Part shown: positions 34,848-41,586 of the stretch, piece after piece
Numbering within the stretch: position 1 is the stretch's first letter
Layout of the letters: every line of letters begins with the position of its first letter
Assembly (NCBI RefSeq): GCF_029911635.1
Contig: NZ_JARYTI010000001.1
Location: 124,001 to 188,000 of the forward strand
Direction: 5' to 3'
DNA: 64,000 nt
Source of the DNA: Sphingomonas sp. AR_OL41
Lineage (GTDB): Bacteria > Pseudomonadota > Alphaproteobacteria > Sphingomonadales > Sphingomonadaceae
Made by a program: the position numbers and the translations under genes
Notes under the pieces: generated by a model
Database searches by the model: none
The model's input: the letters and a program-made list of their open reading frames with translations, nothing else
What the model was told of the DNA's origin: nothing

Positions 34848-36614
34848 TCAGCTCGCTGCGAAGCGCCGCCGGATAGTCTGTAGCCAAGCCTCCACGTCCG
34901 TTAGCATCATGATTCGCCAATACGAAAGGCCCCGGACGGGCTCGTCTTCTTTCAGAAGGTTCGCAGCCGCATCTCTGTCGAGAATACCGTGGGACGACAG
35001 GAGTCCGTCGGCGAGAAAATCGCGGATAACCTTCCGATTAGCCTCAAATAGCTCGACCACGAAGCAGTCAGGCGTCCCTTTTGCGCGTCTTGAGAGGAGC
35101 TCCGGCGGAAGGGCATCTGCATACGCGCGCCGCGCGAGCGAACGGTTCTGACCCCCGAGGCACCACATCCAACTGGGAATTCGAAGGCAGAGCTCGACAA
35201 TTGGTTGCGCCATGAGGGGCGAGATCGTTTCGTGTGAAAGCTCGCGGCCATAGCCTTCAATGTGATTGAGGATGCCAACAAGAAACGCGACATGTGTGCT
35301 TTTCCCGGGAAGCGCGTCCCGCGGAGCTTCGCTCCATATCGGAATGCAGGCTGCGTCGGTCTCGGCGGCAATCTCGGGCATTAGAAATGAAAGCTCTGGA
35401 CGCCAGCGATATGTCCTTCTTCCAGATGCCGCGCGGCCCAGGCCACTGCGTAAGACGGTCCACATGCCACATTGAGCTATACGAGCGACATCATAGGTAG
35501 TTCTCAGCGCCGATCGCAGGTGCCCGATATGGAGTTGATCAGCAACAGGCGCCGCCGACTGAATATTGCAGAAAACATTGTCGCCCCCACCACCGCTGTA
35601 GAGCGTGTTTGCTCGCGTGGCTTTAGCAACCGCTAGATTGCTGCGGTCACCTGATTGAGCAAAGCTTCGCGCAATCGGATGCGGTAGGTGCCCGGCCGCT
35701 GAATGTGTCACATCGACATTCGATACCGTCTCGAACGCTTCTGTCAGTTCAACGCCTAGATGGCGTGCCAGGATGCGGGAAAAGCTCCGCTCGTCGCCGG
35801 CGGCGTCTTTCGTGAATAGCGTGAGGCAGGAGAAGCTAGTCCCGCTTTGCGCTAGTGCGGCTGCGACAATCGATGAGTCTAGACCACCCGAGATGCCCAG
35901 CACTCCATGTGTTGTCCGCCGCGCAAGCGCTGCGACGCAAGCATCGACGGTTTGCCGCAGGGCTTCGACAGCCTGCGGCTCGCTGGTGATCCAACGATCC
36001 CGCTCCGTGAAACGCCATGGGTTCCATACTTCGTGGGATGTCGGCACTCCGAGAGCTATCCGAATGCAGTGGCCGCCGATGACCTCGGTGATACCAAGTA
36101 AGCACGCGCGCTCGTTTCGCAGGTTGGGAGAGATGGCGTGTCGAGCGACGCGTACCCAATCGACCTCGCCGCTCATCACTCCGACATCATGAAGCAAGCC
36201 TATGTCCGAAGCGATAATCGTGGCCTCATCAGCGGTTGCGTAGTATGCGCTGAGTGAGCCGAACGGTGAGCGAAGAACTGTGATGGCGCGAGTTGCTTGA
36301 TCGATAATAGCTGAAACGTAGTGGCCCCAGCATTCCTCGATCAAAAATTTAACCTGCACAGTAGCGGTGGAACCTCCAGAAGATAGTTTGTCGGATTGAG
36401 TTATCGTCGGGTATGGTAGGTCTCTTGAAAAGATATCCCCAAGAACGACACCACCCCCTCCCTGAATTTTTATCGTCGGCATGTCTGGCGTAGCCAAGAC
36501 CACTAAACCGTCGACATCAAGAACGAGTGCTAGTTTCTTCTCGGCGGCGATCTTCAACGCTCGATCGCGAAGACGCGGGAGACTTCCGGCAATGATTAGA
36601 TATCGCGCCAGCAT
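34848..36614 (-). CDS. Lasso cyclase, asparagine synthetase-like (C protein)
   Basis: A 588-aa protein. ATG 36614 (MLARYLIIAGS) is chosen because it shares a base with the B stop (TGATG); an upstream in-frame ATG at 36815 lies inside B. An N-terminal glutaminase-like domain without the catalytic Cys is followed by the ATP pyrophosphatase domain with GVLGISGGLDSSIVAAAL (SGGxDS near residue 243), then FTKDAAGDERSFSRILARHLG. Lasso cyclases adenylate the ring Asp or Glu side chain and close it onto the Gly1 amine. The 588-aa length is normal for lasso C proteins. It is the last gene of the A-B-C unit. Confidence 0.92.
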   Translation of the reverse strand: MLARYLIIAGSLPRLRDRALKIAAEKKLALVLDVDGLVVLATPDMPTIKIQGGGGVVLGDIFSRDLPYPTITQSDKLSSGGSTATVQVKFLIEECWGHYVSAIIDQATRAITVLRSPFGSLSAYYATADEATIIASDIGLLHDVGVMSGEVDWVRVARHAISPNLRNERACLLGITEVIGGHCIRIALGVPTSHEVWNPWRFTERDRWITSEPQAVEALRQTVDACVAALARRTTHGVLGISGGLDSSIVAAALAQSGTSFSCLTLFTKDAAGDERSFSRILARHLGVELTEAFETVSNVDVTHSAAGHLPHPIARSFAQSGDRSNLAVAKATRANTLYSGGGGDNVFCNIQSAAPVADQLHIGHLRSALRTTYDVARIAQCGMWTVLRSGLGRAASGRRTYRWRPELSFLMPEIAAETDAACIPIWSEAPRDALPGKSTHVAFLVGILNHIEGYGRELSHETISPLMAQPIVELCLRIPSWMWCLGGQNRSLARRAYADALPPELLSRRAKGTPDCFVVELFEANRKVIRDFLADGLLSSHGILDRDAAANLLKEDEPVRGLSYWRIMMLTDVEAWLQTIRRRFAAS

Positions 36615-37273
36615 CAAACTACCAGGATGGGCGTAAAGTTTGCGATGTTCTCGAATCTGTCGTTGAGCACGGTCTGTCTGTGCTGAACCCAACAATGAGC
36701 CCGGAATGGCCGCGATGCTACACCGATGACTAAGTTCACGTTTACGCCACGCGCTAGAAGGACGCGCGCCATGGCGATTGAGCGAGGGAGGCATCGATCG
36801 CGGGCGGAGACCCATCGACCCATCACGGCAAAGCTACCGACCGCGTCCCGGATTGCGTGGGCCGCATCAACCCTTTGGCTCGACCTGGTCTTTAACACGC
36901 GGAGCCTAGTCACCAGTTGATCAAGTCGAACGAATCGCAACTGCGCCTCGGCGCGCGCCATGGCAAGCAACGTCGTAGCGAGCGCGAGGAACGTCGTGTG
37001 CGGTGAGAGATCGTCGAGTATACTGTCGGCGGCCAGAAATGCTGGCGCACATGGATCGAGTCCTTCGTCACGCGCGCCATTGGTGATCACGCCAAGCTTG
37101 AGGAGGGCGTTCATACCGTCGTCATTCGCCAAAGAGTCTGACCCCAGCATTGCTTGGAACGCCTGATCGACTTTTGACGGAAGGGCAAAATAGCGGTTTG
37201 CGCGCAAGTCGAGAAACACCACGCGATCCCCTGACAGACAAAAATGAAGATCTTCTCGAAGCTGGAAGCCCAT
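36614..37273 (-). CDS. Lasso peptide B protein: fused RRE and leader protease
   Basis: A 219-aa fusion. Residues about 1-80 form a PqqD-like RiPP recognition element (MGFQLREDLHFCLSGDRVVFLDLRANRYFALP), which binds the leader. The C-terminal part is a transglutaminase-like cysteine protease: C161 (RDRCLPRSIAMARVLL), H193 (RAHCWVQ) and a following D (LNDRFENI). It removes the leader to free the core amine. In many Gram-positive clusters these are two proteins (B1 and B2); the fusion is the usual proteobacterial form. GGAGG precedes ATG 37273. It lies 52 bp after the precursor, across a strong hairpin, and overlaps C. Confidence 0.9.
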   Translation of the reverse strand: MGFQLREDLHFCLSGDRVVFLDLRANRYFALPSKVDQAFQAMLGSDSLANDDGMNALLKLGVITNGARDEGLDPCAPAFLAADSILDDLSPHTTFLALATTLLAMARAEAQLRFVRLDQLVTRLRVLKTRSSQRVDAAHAIRDAVGSFAVMGRWVSARDRCLPRSIAMARVLLARGVNVNLVIGVASRPFRAHCWVQHRQTVLNDRFENIANFTPILVV

Positions 37274-37292
37274 TGAGTTCCTCCGTGCAATG

Positions 37293-37318
37293 CCGGCGCG
37301 CGGGTGCCCGCGCGCCGG
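37293..37318 (-). terminator. Perfect 12-bp hairpin between lasso precursor and B gene
   Basis: CCGGCGCGCGGG, a two-base loop TG, and CCCGCGCGCCGG form a perfect stem in the 52-bp gap between A and B. No U-tract follows on the minus strand, so it is more likely an attenuator or 3'-end stabiliser that raises precursor mRNA over B and C than a full terminator. Hairpins in the A-B gap are known from other proteobacterial lasso clusters. Confidence 0.65.
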
Positions 37319-37325
37319 TGATCGC

Positions 37326-37460
37326 TCAATCGTCGGACAGACCCCCGCCCTGCGACAGACCGACGGTGTCGCCCAGCGGAGCGATGTTGCCCTTGGTTTC
37401 CTTGGTCACCGACCCGAGATCGACGAGCCCGCCTTCGAGCTGATTTTCCACGCGTTCCAT
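37326..37460 (-). CDS. Lasso peptide precursor (44 aa, A peptide)
   Basis: The frame is open further upstream, but ATG 37460 has AAGGAG six bases before it. The leader is MERVENQLEGGLVDLGSVTKETK (23 residues) and ends with the diagnostic penultimate Thr (T22-K23). The predicted core starts at Gly24: first GNIAPLGD, in which Asp8 can be joined to the Gly1 amine to give an 8-residue ring, then the tail TVGLSQGGGLSDD, giving 21 residues. A different cut after T32-V33 would give GLSQGGGLSDD with no acid at position 7-9 and is rejected. The ending -GLSDD resembles, from memory, sphingonodin-type lasso peptides from Sphingobium. B and C follow on the same strand. Confidence 0.88.
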   Translation of the reverse strand: MERVENQLEGGLVDLGSVTKETKGNIAPLGDTVGLSQGGGLSDD

Positions 37461-37470
37461 GACTGACTCC

Positions 37471-37498
37471 TTGCATTCACCGCGGATTTGCGGTGCAA
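37471..37498 (-). promoter_or_regulatory. 5'-leader hairpin next to precursor ribosome site
   Basis: On the minus strand TTGCACCGC-AAATCC-GCGGTGAATGCAA can fold into a stem with a four-base bulge. The 3' arm ends at the AAGGAG of the precursor gene and shares its first bases, so the structure could limit ribosome access. The upstream gap to the GntR gene (37499-37633) is AT-rich near 37515-37565 and probably carries the promoter; I could not fix a -35/-10 pair. Confidence 0.4.
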
Positions 37499-37633
37499 GA
37501 AATTTAGTCGGCGGATCCAATATACCCGATCTTATATGTGCCCGGTTTGGGAGTTTATAAGGTTCCCGATGCCGGAGCAGCCTGCAGCGCCGGTAGCTGG
37601 CCGAAAATACTATTCAAATGAACGATTTCGCGA

Positions 37634-38260
37634 TCACAGCGGTCGGCTAAGCTCCTTGATCAGAGCCGGAACGCGGCGCAATCTCCGCCGATGATATGCC
37701 CAAATGGCGTCACGAACGGCCGACTCTCGACCAGACGCGGTCACGGTCCAGACCGCGCGGAGCTCCTCCACGCGGTCTTTGATGACGGTCTCACGTAATC
37801 GAGTCGCGTAGAGTCGGTCCCCTACCCTCTCTATGGTTAAGGCGTGCTGCGCATTGCGGGAACCCTCGGCGAGACGGAAGAAGAGCTCGGTCGTCGCGTC
37901 GGCGATCGCGTTTGTATTTGTCGGGTCGAGTGCGTCCAGAATGGTCGACATGTCGATGCTGATGCTGGGGCTTGAGCGATGTTTGATCGCGAGACGCAGG
38001 ACCTGGCCGTGCCAGACATAAAGATCCCTGAGACCGTCTTCGGAAAGGGTCGGAATCTGAAACCCCCCGCCATGATGTGCCTCGATAAGCCCCTCCCCCA
38101 CCAGCCGGTGCATTGCATCACGCACTGGCGCGATGCTGGTTCCGAATTCTTCCGCAATCGCCTGAGCATTGAGTGTCGTGCCCGGAGGATAGCGGCCGCC
38201 AACGACTGCGCGCCGCAGGCCTGCGTAGACCCTTTCAGACGTAACCGCTTCGGGCGCCAT
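37634..38260 (-). CDS. GntR/FadR-family transcriptional regulator
   Basis: About 208 aa from ATG 38260 (MAPEAVTSERVY), 13 bp after the XRE stop; an in-frame ATG at 38341 would overlap the XRE gene. Winged helix-turn-helix: ERVYAGLRRAVVGGRYPPGTTLNAQAIAEEFGTSIAPVRDAMHRLVGEGLIEAHHGGGFQIP (residues about 8-70), the classical GntR signature. The C-terminal half is all-helical and FCD/FadR-like (LRDLYVWHGQVLRLAIKHR..., then IERVGDRLYATRLRETVI). It lies just upstream of the lasso precursor on the same strand and is a likely local regulator of it. Confidence 0.85.
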   Translation of the reverse strand: MAPEAVTSERVYAGLRRAVVGGRYPPGTTLNAQAIAEEFGTSIAPVRDAMHRLVGEGLIEAHHGGGFQIPTLSEDGLRDLYVWHGQVLRLAIKHRSSPSISIDMSTILDALDPTNTNAIADATTELFFRLAEGSRNAQHALTIERVGDRLYATRLRETVIKDRVEELRAVWTVTASGRESAVRDAIWAYHRRRLRRVPALIKELSRPL

Positions 38261-38273
38261 TTCGCACCTGGCC

Positions 38274-38690
38274 TCAACGATCGTCGTCGGAGGGCGGCCT
38301 CGCGATCGCTGGGCGCAATTGGCTCGCGATCGAGTCGACATAATAGTCGCCTATGCACCTGATACAGTGCTGTTCGAGGGCGGCGATGTCGTCGAGAAGT
38401 AGTTGTCGTGGAAACGCCATCTTATGATCCATGAACATCAGCGGGATCAGGAAATAGGAGGCTGGAAGCCCCACGCCGGAAGCGCAGCGAAGATGATCCT
38501 CGATTGAGGATTTCGGATTGCCCGACTCGATCTCGCGCAGCCAGCGCACGCCGATGCCGACATCGGAGGCGAGCTGCTCCTGCGTCTTCCGTTCTTTCCG
38601 TCTCCGCTCTTCGATGCACTTTCCCGAGATCACCTTGATCTGCGCAAGGACAGTCGCATCTCCAATGCTGGATGTGCTTTGAAGCGACAC
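38274..38690 (-). CDS. XRE-family regulator (138 aa)
   Basis: The helix-turn-helix is at residues about 25-65 (CIEERRRKERKTQEQLASDVGIGVRWLREIESGNPKSSIEDHLRCA). The C-terminal tail (PASYFLIPLMFMDHKMAFPRQLLLDDIAALEQHCIRCIGDYY) carries H and C residues of unknown role. It precedes the GntR gene by 13 bp on the same strand and may form an operon with it. A palindrome, TTCCAA-A-TTGGAA, lies upstream at 38787-38799 and may be its operator. Confidence 0.8.
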   Translation of the reverse strand: MSLQSTSSIGDATVLAQIKVISGKCIEERRRKERKTQEQLASDVGIGVRWLREIESGNPKSSIEDHLRCASGVGLPASYFLIPLMFMDHKMAFPRQLLLDDIAALEQHCIRCIGDYYVDSIASQLRPAIARPPSDDDR

Positions 38691-38786
38691 GTGCAGGTTC
38701 TCCCTGACTGTTGCTCAAAGCTCCCTTTGCACAGTTCGACAGGGCGGAAACTGGTGTTAAATATGCCCGCGGTCAAATCCAATCGT

Positions 38787-38799
38787 TTCCAAATTGGAA
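38787..38799 (-). promoter_or_regulatory. Palindrome upstream of XRE regulator
   Basis: TTCCAA-A-TTGGAA is a perfect 6-1-6 palindrome in the 163-bp gap between the XRE start (38690) and the unknown gene at 38854. It lies 97 bp upstream of the XRE start codon. It is the only clear symmetric element in the gap and is a candidate operator. Confidence 0.35.
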
Positions 38800-38853
38800 G
38801 ACGGCGAGGGTCGCAACACTGGAAGTGCGTTTGCTTAACTAACTTGGATACCG

Positions 38854-39285
38854 TTAATTTTTCTTTGCCCGTCCTGGTCTCTGGCCGGCGACGCGGCGAT
38901 AAGCCTCGGCGAGGTCTTTATCTTCCGCGGTTCGGAATGAAGCAAGGCCGACTATGTAAAGCTTGCCCACTGGAGGGCTCTGCGCAAAGCGATCGGATTC
39001 GACCAGGCGTTCGCACACAAGCTGCATGATCTCGGCGAGTTGCGCTGACGATCCAACGAAGCAGGTCTTGTCGCCCGTGCATTGCAGGCAGGAGCGCGTC
39101 TCGAGTTCGGCCGCGATATCGTCGGCATCCATGCGTTCGAGAAGCGCGACCGCGACGGAAAAGGTCGCCCCATAAGGAATGAAGTCGCGCAGGACCTGTG
39201 CCAGGCGGTAGTGGCACGCAAGGAACAGGTCGATTCCCTGATCCGACAGTCGCAATTTGTAGGTCCTTGAGGCCGCCTTTCCCAT
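38854..39285 (-). CDS. Hypothetical protein (143 aa), possible regulator
   Basis: Starts MGKAASRTYKLRLSDQGIDLFLACHYRLAQVLRDFIPY. The opening strand-helix pattern and lack of membrane segments suggest a soluble protein. Residues 65-80 contain RSCLQCTGDKTCF, a C-x2-C...C cluster that could bind metal. It ends in a basic tail (YRRVAGQRPGRAKKN). Transcription runs away from the tra operon, with a 306-bp divergent gap that carries several palindromes, so a regulatory role for transfer is possible but not shown. The family is not recognised. Confidence 0.6.
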   Translation of the reverse strand: MGKAASRTYKLRLSDQGIDLFLACHYRLAQVLRDFIPYGATFSVAVALLERMDADDIAAELETRSCLQCTGDKTCFVGSSAQLAEIMQLVCERLVESDRFAQSPPVGKLYIVGLASFRTAEDKDLAEAYRRVAGQRPGRAKKN

Positions 39286-39338
39286 CTTCCCCTTCCCTGC
39301 GACTCGTGCCTGTCTCCTTATGGCTTGACGAGATTTGA

Positions 39339-39451
39339 GCCCAAATGGGCACTTGATGAACGATTAGAGACCCAAATTGCGGCACGGATGTGCCGATTGC
39401 GGTCCGCGATTGCCGCCTCCGGCACGGCAGTGCCCTGCCTATTGCGGCACC
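39339..39451 (+). promoter_or_regulatory. Palindrome cluster before tra operon
   Basis: The divergent gap 39286-39591 holds GCCCA-AA-TGGGC (39339-39350, followed by AC), CGGCAC-GGAT-GTGCCG (39380-39395), GGCAC-GGCA-GTGCC (39421-39434) and a half site TTGCGGCAC (39443-39451). The two GGCAC-N4-GTGCC sites are centred 40 bp apart, near four helical turns, as expected for cooperative repressor or activator binding. They are candidate operators for tra expression. No gene is seen in this gap. Confidence 0.45.
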
Positions 39452-39591
39452 CCGATTACTTACTTCATGACGCGGTCATCCCGATTTGGGGTGACGGCGA
39501 GCACCGTTCGACAACTCAGCGCTCCCAGCCCGATCCCGATCAATTTCCCCGGATCGCCAAGTGCGATTCCCGGACAGAGGAGCCGTGTCTG

Positions 39592-39870
39592 ATGACCAAA
39601 CGAATAGTCTTGAACAGCCTGGGCAGCGTTTCGCTTGCGCTCATCACTATGCCAGCTGGCGCCTGCCCCCGGCAAGTTGCCGCGCCCGTCAGCGCACCGG
39701 CGCCGCAGGTTCGGGTCATCGCGACGGCCGATGGTTTCGCCATCGCGGCTAAGACGGAGACTCCCACGGCGCCGCCGCCGCGCTCGGCCGTGCCGCTCGG
39801 CGTACAGATGCAGATCGACCGTGACGCCTTTGAGTGCAGCACGCGTCGCATCGCGAGTGCCCGCCCGTGA
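39592..39870 (+). CDS. Hypothetical exported protein (92 aa), first of tra operon
   Basis: The frame is open from 39325, but ATG 39592 (MTKRIVLNSLGSVSLALITMPAGAC) has GAGG upstream and gives a signal peptide with a possible lipobox (MPAGAC, Cys25). The rest is Pro/Ala-rich (APVSAPAPQVRVIATADGFAIAAKTETPTAPPPRSAVPLG) and ends IDRDAFECSTRRIASARP. It may be a small lipoprotein or a periplasmic protein. Its TGA overlaps a GTG start of the DsbC-like gene (GTGA), which ties it to the conjugation operon. Family unknown. Confidence 0.6.
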   Translation: MTKRIVLNSLGSVSLALITMPAGACPRQVAAPVSAPAPQVRVIATADGFAIAAKTETPTAPPPRSAVPLGVQMQIDRDAFECSTRRIASARP

Positions 39871-40667
39871 GGGGCGCGACGTCCAGGGCGGTTCGGCGCC
39901 TGTCGCTGTTCGCTTGCGCAATGACGCTTGGTCCGAGCGCGATCGCGCAATCGGTGGAAACCGCGAAACAGGGTGATCCGGCGCCGCTCAGCGTCGCGAG
40001 TGAGGAAGCGCAGCAGAAGCTGCAGCAGACCTTCACCAACCTGAAGTTCGAGGACTTCGGACCGGCACCCGTCAAGGGCCCCATCTATCAGGCGACCGCG
40101 GGCGGACGGATCATCTATTATGCGCCGGAGAGCGAGCAAATCCTCTTTGCCGCAGTCTACGACAAGAATGGCGTCAACATCACGGCGTTGGCCCAGGATG
40201 CGAGCGCCCGGAAAAAGCTCGGTGCACTGGATCCCGCGAAGGCGCTCGTCATCGGCCCCGAAGGTGCGCCGACGGTGATCGAGTTCACCGACCCCGAATG
40301 CCCCTATTGCCGCGCGCTCGAGAAGTTCTGGATCGCCAAGGCAGCAGAGGGGAAGCCGGTCCGGCGGCTCATTTATTTCGTGAGCGGCATTCACCCGCAG
40401 GCCGCGGCGAAATCCGAACATATCCTCTGCTCGGCGGACAAAGAGGCCGAGTTCAAGGCGATCTACGGCGGCGCGCAGCCGGCAAGCTTGCGCAAATGCG
40501 CAGCGGGCCATGCCAAGGTCGAGGCCGATGCGATCGCCGTTCAGAAGATCGGCATCACCGGCACGCCGACGCTGATCATCGACGGCAAGCTCGTCTCGGG
40601 CTTCCAGCAGGGTGAGCTTGAGCAATTTCTCGCGGACCATTCGGCGAAGACCGATGCGAAGCACTGA
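39867..40667 (+). CDS. dsbC: DsbC-like disulfide isomerase of conjugation system
   Basis: A 266-aa periplasmic thioredoxin-fold protein. The GTG start at 39867 is chosen because it overlaps the previous stop and gives a clean signal peptide (MRGATSRAVRRLSLFACAMTLGPSAIAQ); an ATG at 39834 lies inside the previous gene. The active site is PECPYCRA (CxxC, about residues 153-156), followed by the cis-Pro loop (GTPTLIIDGK). F-type conjugation clusters carry DsbC-like proteins to fold disulfide-rich Tra proteins such as TraU, TraN and TraH. The gene is followed by a 214-bp gap before the pilin gene, with a GC hairpin. Confidence 0.85.
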   Translation: MRGATSRAVRRLSLFACAMTLGPSAIAQSVETAKQGDPAPLSVASEEAQQKLQQTFTNLKFEDFGPAPVKGPIYQATAGGRIIYYAPESEQILFAAVYDKNGVNITALAQDASARKKLGALDPAKALVIGPEGAPTVIEFTDPECPYCRALEKFWIAKAAEGKPVRRLIYFVSGIHPQAAAKSEHILCSADKEAEFKAIYGGAQPASLRKCAAGHAKVEADAIAVQKIGITGTPTLIIDGKLVSGFQQGELEQFLADHSAKTDAKH

Positions 40668-40674
40668 CGATCGT

Positions 40675-40706
40675 CGCGCGCGAACGCGCGCGCCCTTCCT
40701 TCTTGG
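40675..40706 (+). terminator. GC hairpin with pyrimidine tail after dsbC
   Basis: CGCGCGCG-AA-CGCGCGCG (40675-40692) is followed by CCCTTCCTTCTT. The stem is perfect and the tail pyrimidine-rich but not poly-U, so it could be a partial terminator separating dsbC from the pilin gene. Within the gap to 40881 a further GGCTCC-CCT-GGAGCC hairpin (40779-40793) is seen, and no gene. Confidence 0.4.
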
Positions 40707-40881
40707 CGGCCGTTCGGGGGGCCGGTCCGGGCGTAGCGCCTCGGCTCCACCGATACGGGCCGGAATGCCGACGGCCGTGGCTCCCCTGGAGCCGTCCACC
40801 ACGCCGCTCGGCCGCCAACGTGTCCTCACGGTGTCGGCAGGCATCTTCCCGGGCGGCTCCGCAAGCGAACGGAGTGGCAAA

Positions 40882-41196
40882 ATGATCAGGAAAATCGGCA
40901 AGCATGTGTTCGGGGTCGCGAATATCGGCGTCCCTTTGGTCTTGTTCGCAACAATGAGCGGCGGCGCGCACGCGTTCACCGCGCCTGCGACCGGAGACCT
41001 TGGCTACGACATCTACAACATCGTCGTGAACAAGGGCGTCAAGGGCCCGATGGGGTTCGTCGCCGGCGTCGCGGCCTTCCTCTTCGGCGTGTCGCGGCTG
41101 TTCTCGAACGTCATGATCGGGATCCCGACGATCGTCGCCGCGGTGTGCCTCATCAAGGCGGACACCATCCTCCAAACCTTCGGGATGGTCGTCTGA
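40882..41196 (+). CDS. traA: F-type pilin TraA
   Basis: A 104-aa pilin precursor. The start at ATG 40882 (MIRKIGKHVFGVAN) follows GGAG; the longer frame from 40612 is not supported. An N-terminal leader region ends near SGGAHAF, and the mature part has two hydrophobic segments (GPMGFVAGVAAFLFGVS and VMIGIPTIVAAVCLI) around a short loop, the usual TraA layout. It is the pilus subunit of the F-type conjugation machine and is followed by traL. Two mutually exclusive hairpins immediately after the stop may stabilise the pilin transcript. Confidence 0.85.
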   Translation: MIRKIGKHVFGVANIGVPLVLFATMSGGAHAFTAPATGDLGYDIYNIVVNKGVKGPMGFVAGVAAFLFGVSRLFSNVMIGIPTIVAAVCLIKADTILQTFGMVV

Positions 41197-41199
41197 ACT

Positions 41200-41234
41200 G
41201 ATCGGCCGCGCGGGGCCGATCAAGTCCCCGCGCG
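41200..41234 (+). terminator. Overlapping, mutually exclusive hairpins after traA
   Basis: GATCGGCC-GCGCGG-GGCCGATC (41200-41221, perfect 8 bp) overlaps CGCGCGGGG (41207-41215) paired with CCCCGCGCG (41226-41234, perfect 9 bp, 10-base loop). Both cannot form together. No U-tract follows. It lies 4 bp after the traA stop, in the 116-bp gap to traL, and could act as an attenuator or mRNA stabiliser for the highly expressed pilin gene. Confidence 0.5.
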
Positions 41235-41312
41235 TCCCACGAGCCGGGCCGAGAGGCCTGGACACGACAACCCGGGCTCTTCGGGCTGTCTTGAAGCAGG
41301 AGGAGAAGAGCG

Positions 41313-41579
41313 TTGGACGAACGTCTGCCCCAGTATCTTCATCTGCCGGTCCAGATCCTCTGGTTCGGCGCGGATGAATTCATCCTGGTCATGTCGACGA
41401 TCTTTGTCGCCGTCATCGTTGGCGGCGTGATCGGGTGGACGCTGATCGGCGCTCTTCTCCTTTTCATCCCCTGGAAGCGGACCAAGCCGCGCGGGTTCAT
41501 CCCCCACCTCGCCTGGCGCTGGGGGCTGCTTCGCTTCCGTCATTATCCGGGTCCGACCCAGACCCGCTTCTTCGAGTAG
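41313..41579 (+). CDS. traL: Conjugal transfer protein TraL
   Basis: An 88-aa inner membrane protein of the F-type apparatus. The start is TTG 41313, preceded by the strong AGGAGGAGAAG (41298-41308); no ATG fits. The sequence has the TraL pattern: DERLPQYLHLPVQILWFG, two membrane segments (EFILVMSTIFVAVIVGGVIGW and LIGALLLFIPW), then RTKPRGFIPHLAWRWGLL. It anchors the pilus assembly complex. traE follows after 7 bp. Confidence 0.85.
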   Translation: MDERLPQYLHLPVQILWFGADEFILVMSTIFVAVIVGGVIGWTLIGALLLFIPWKRTKPRGFIPHLAWRWGLLRFRHYPGPTQTRFFE

Positions 41580-41586
41580 AACGGCC

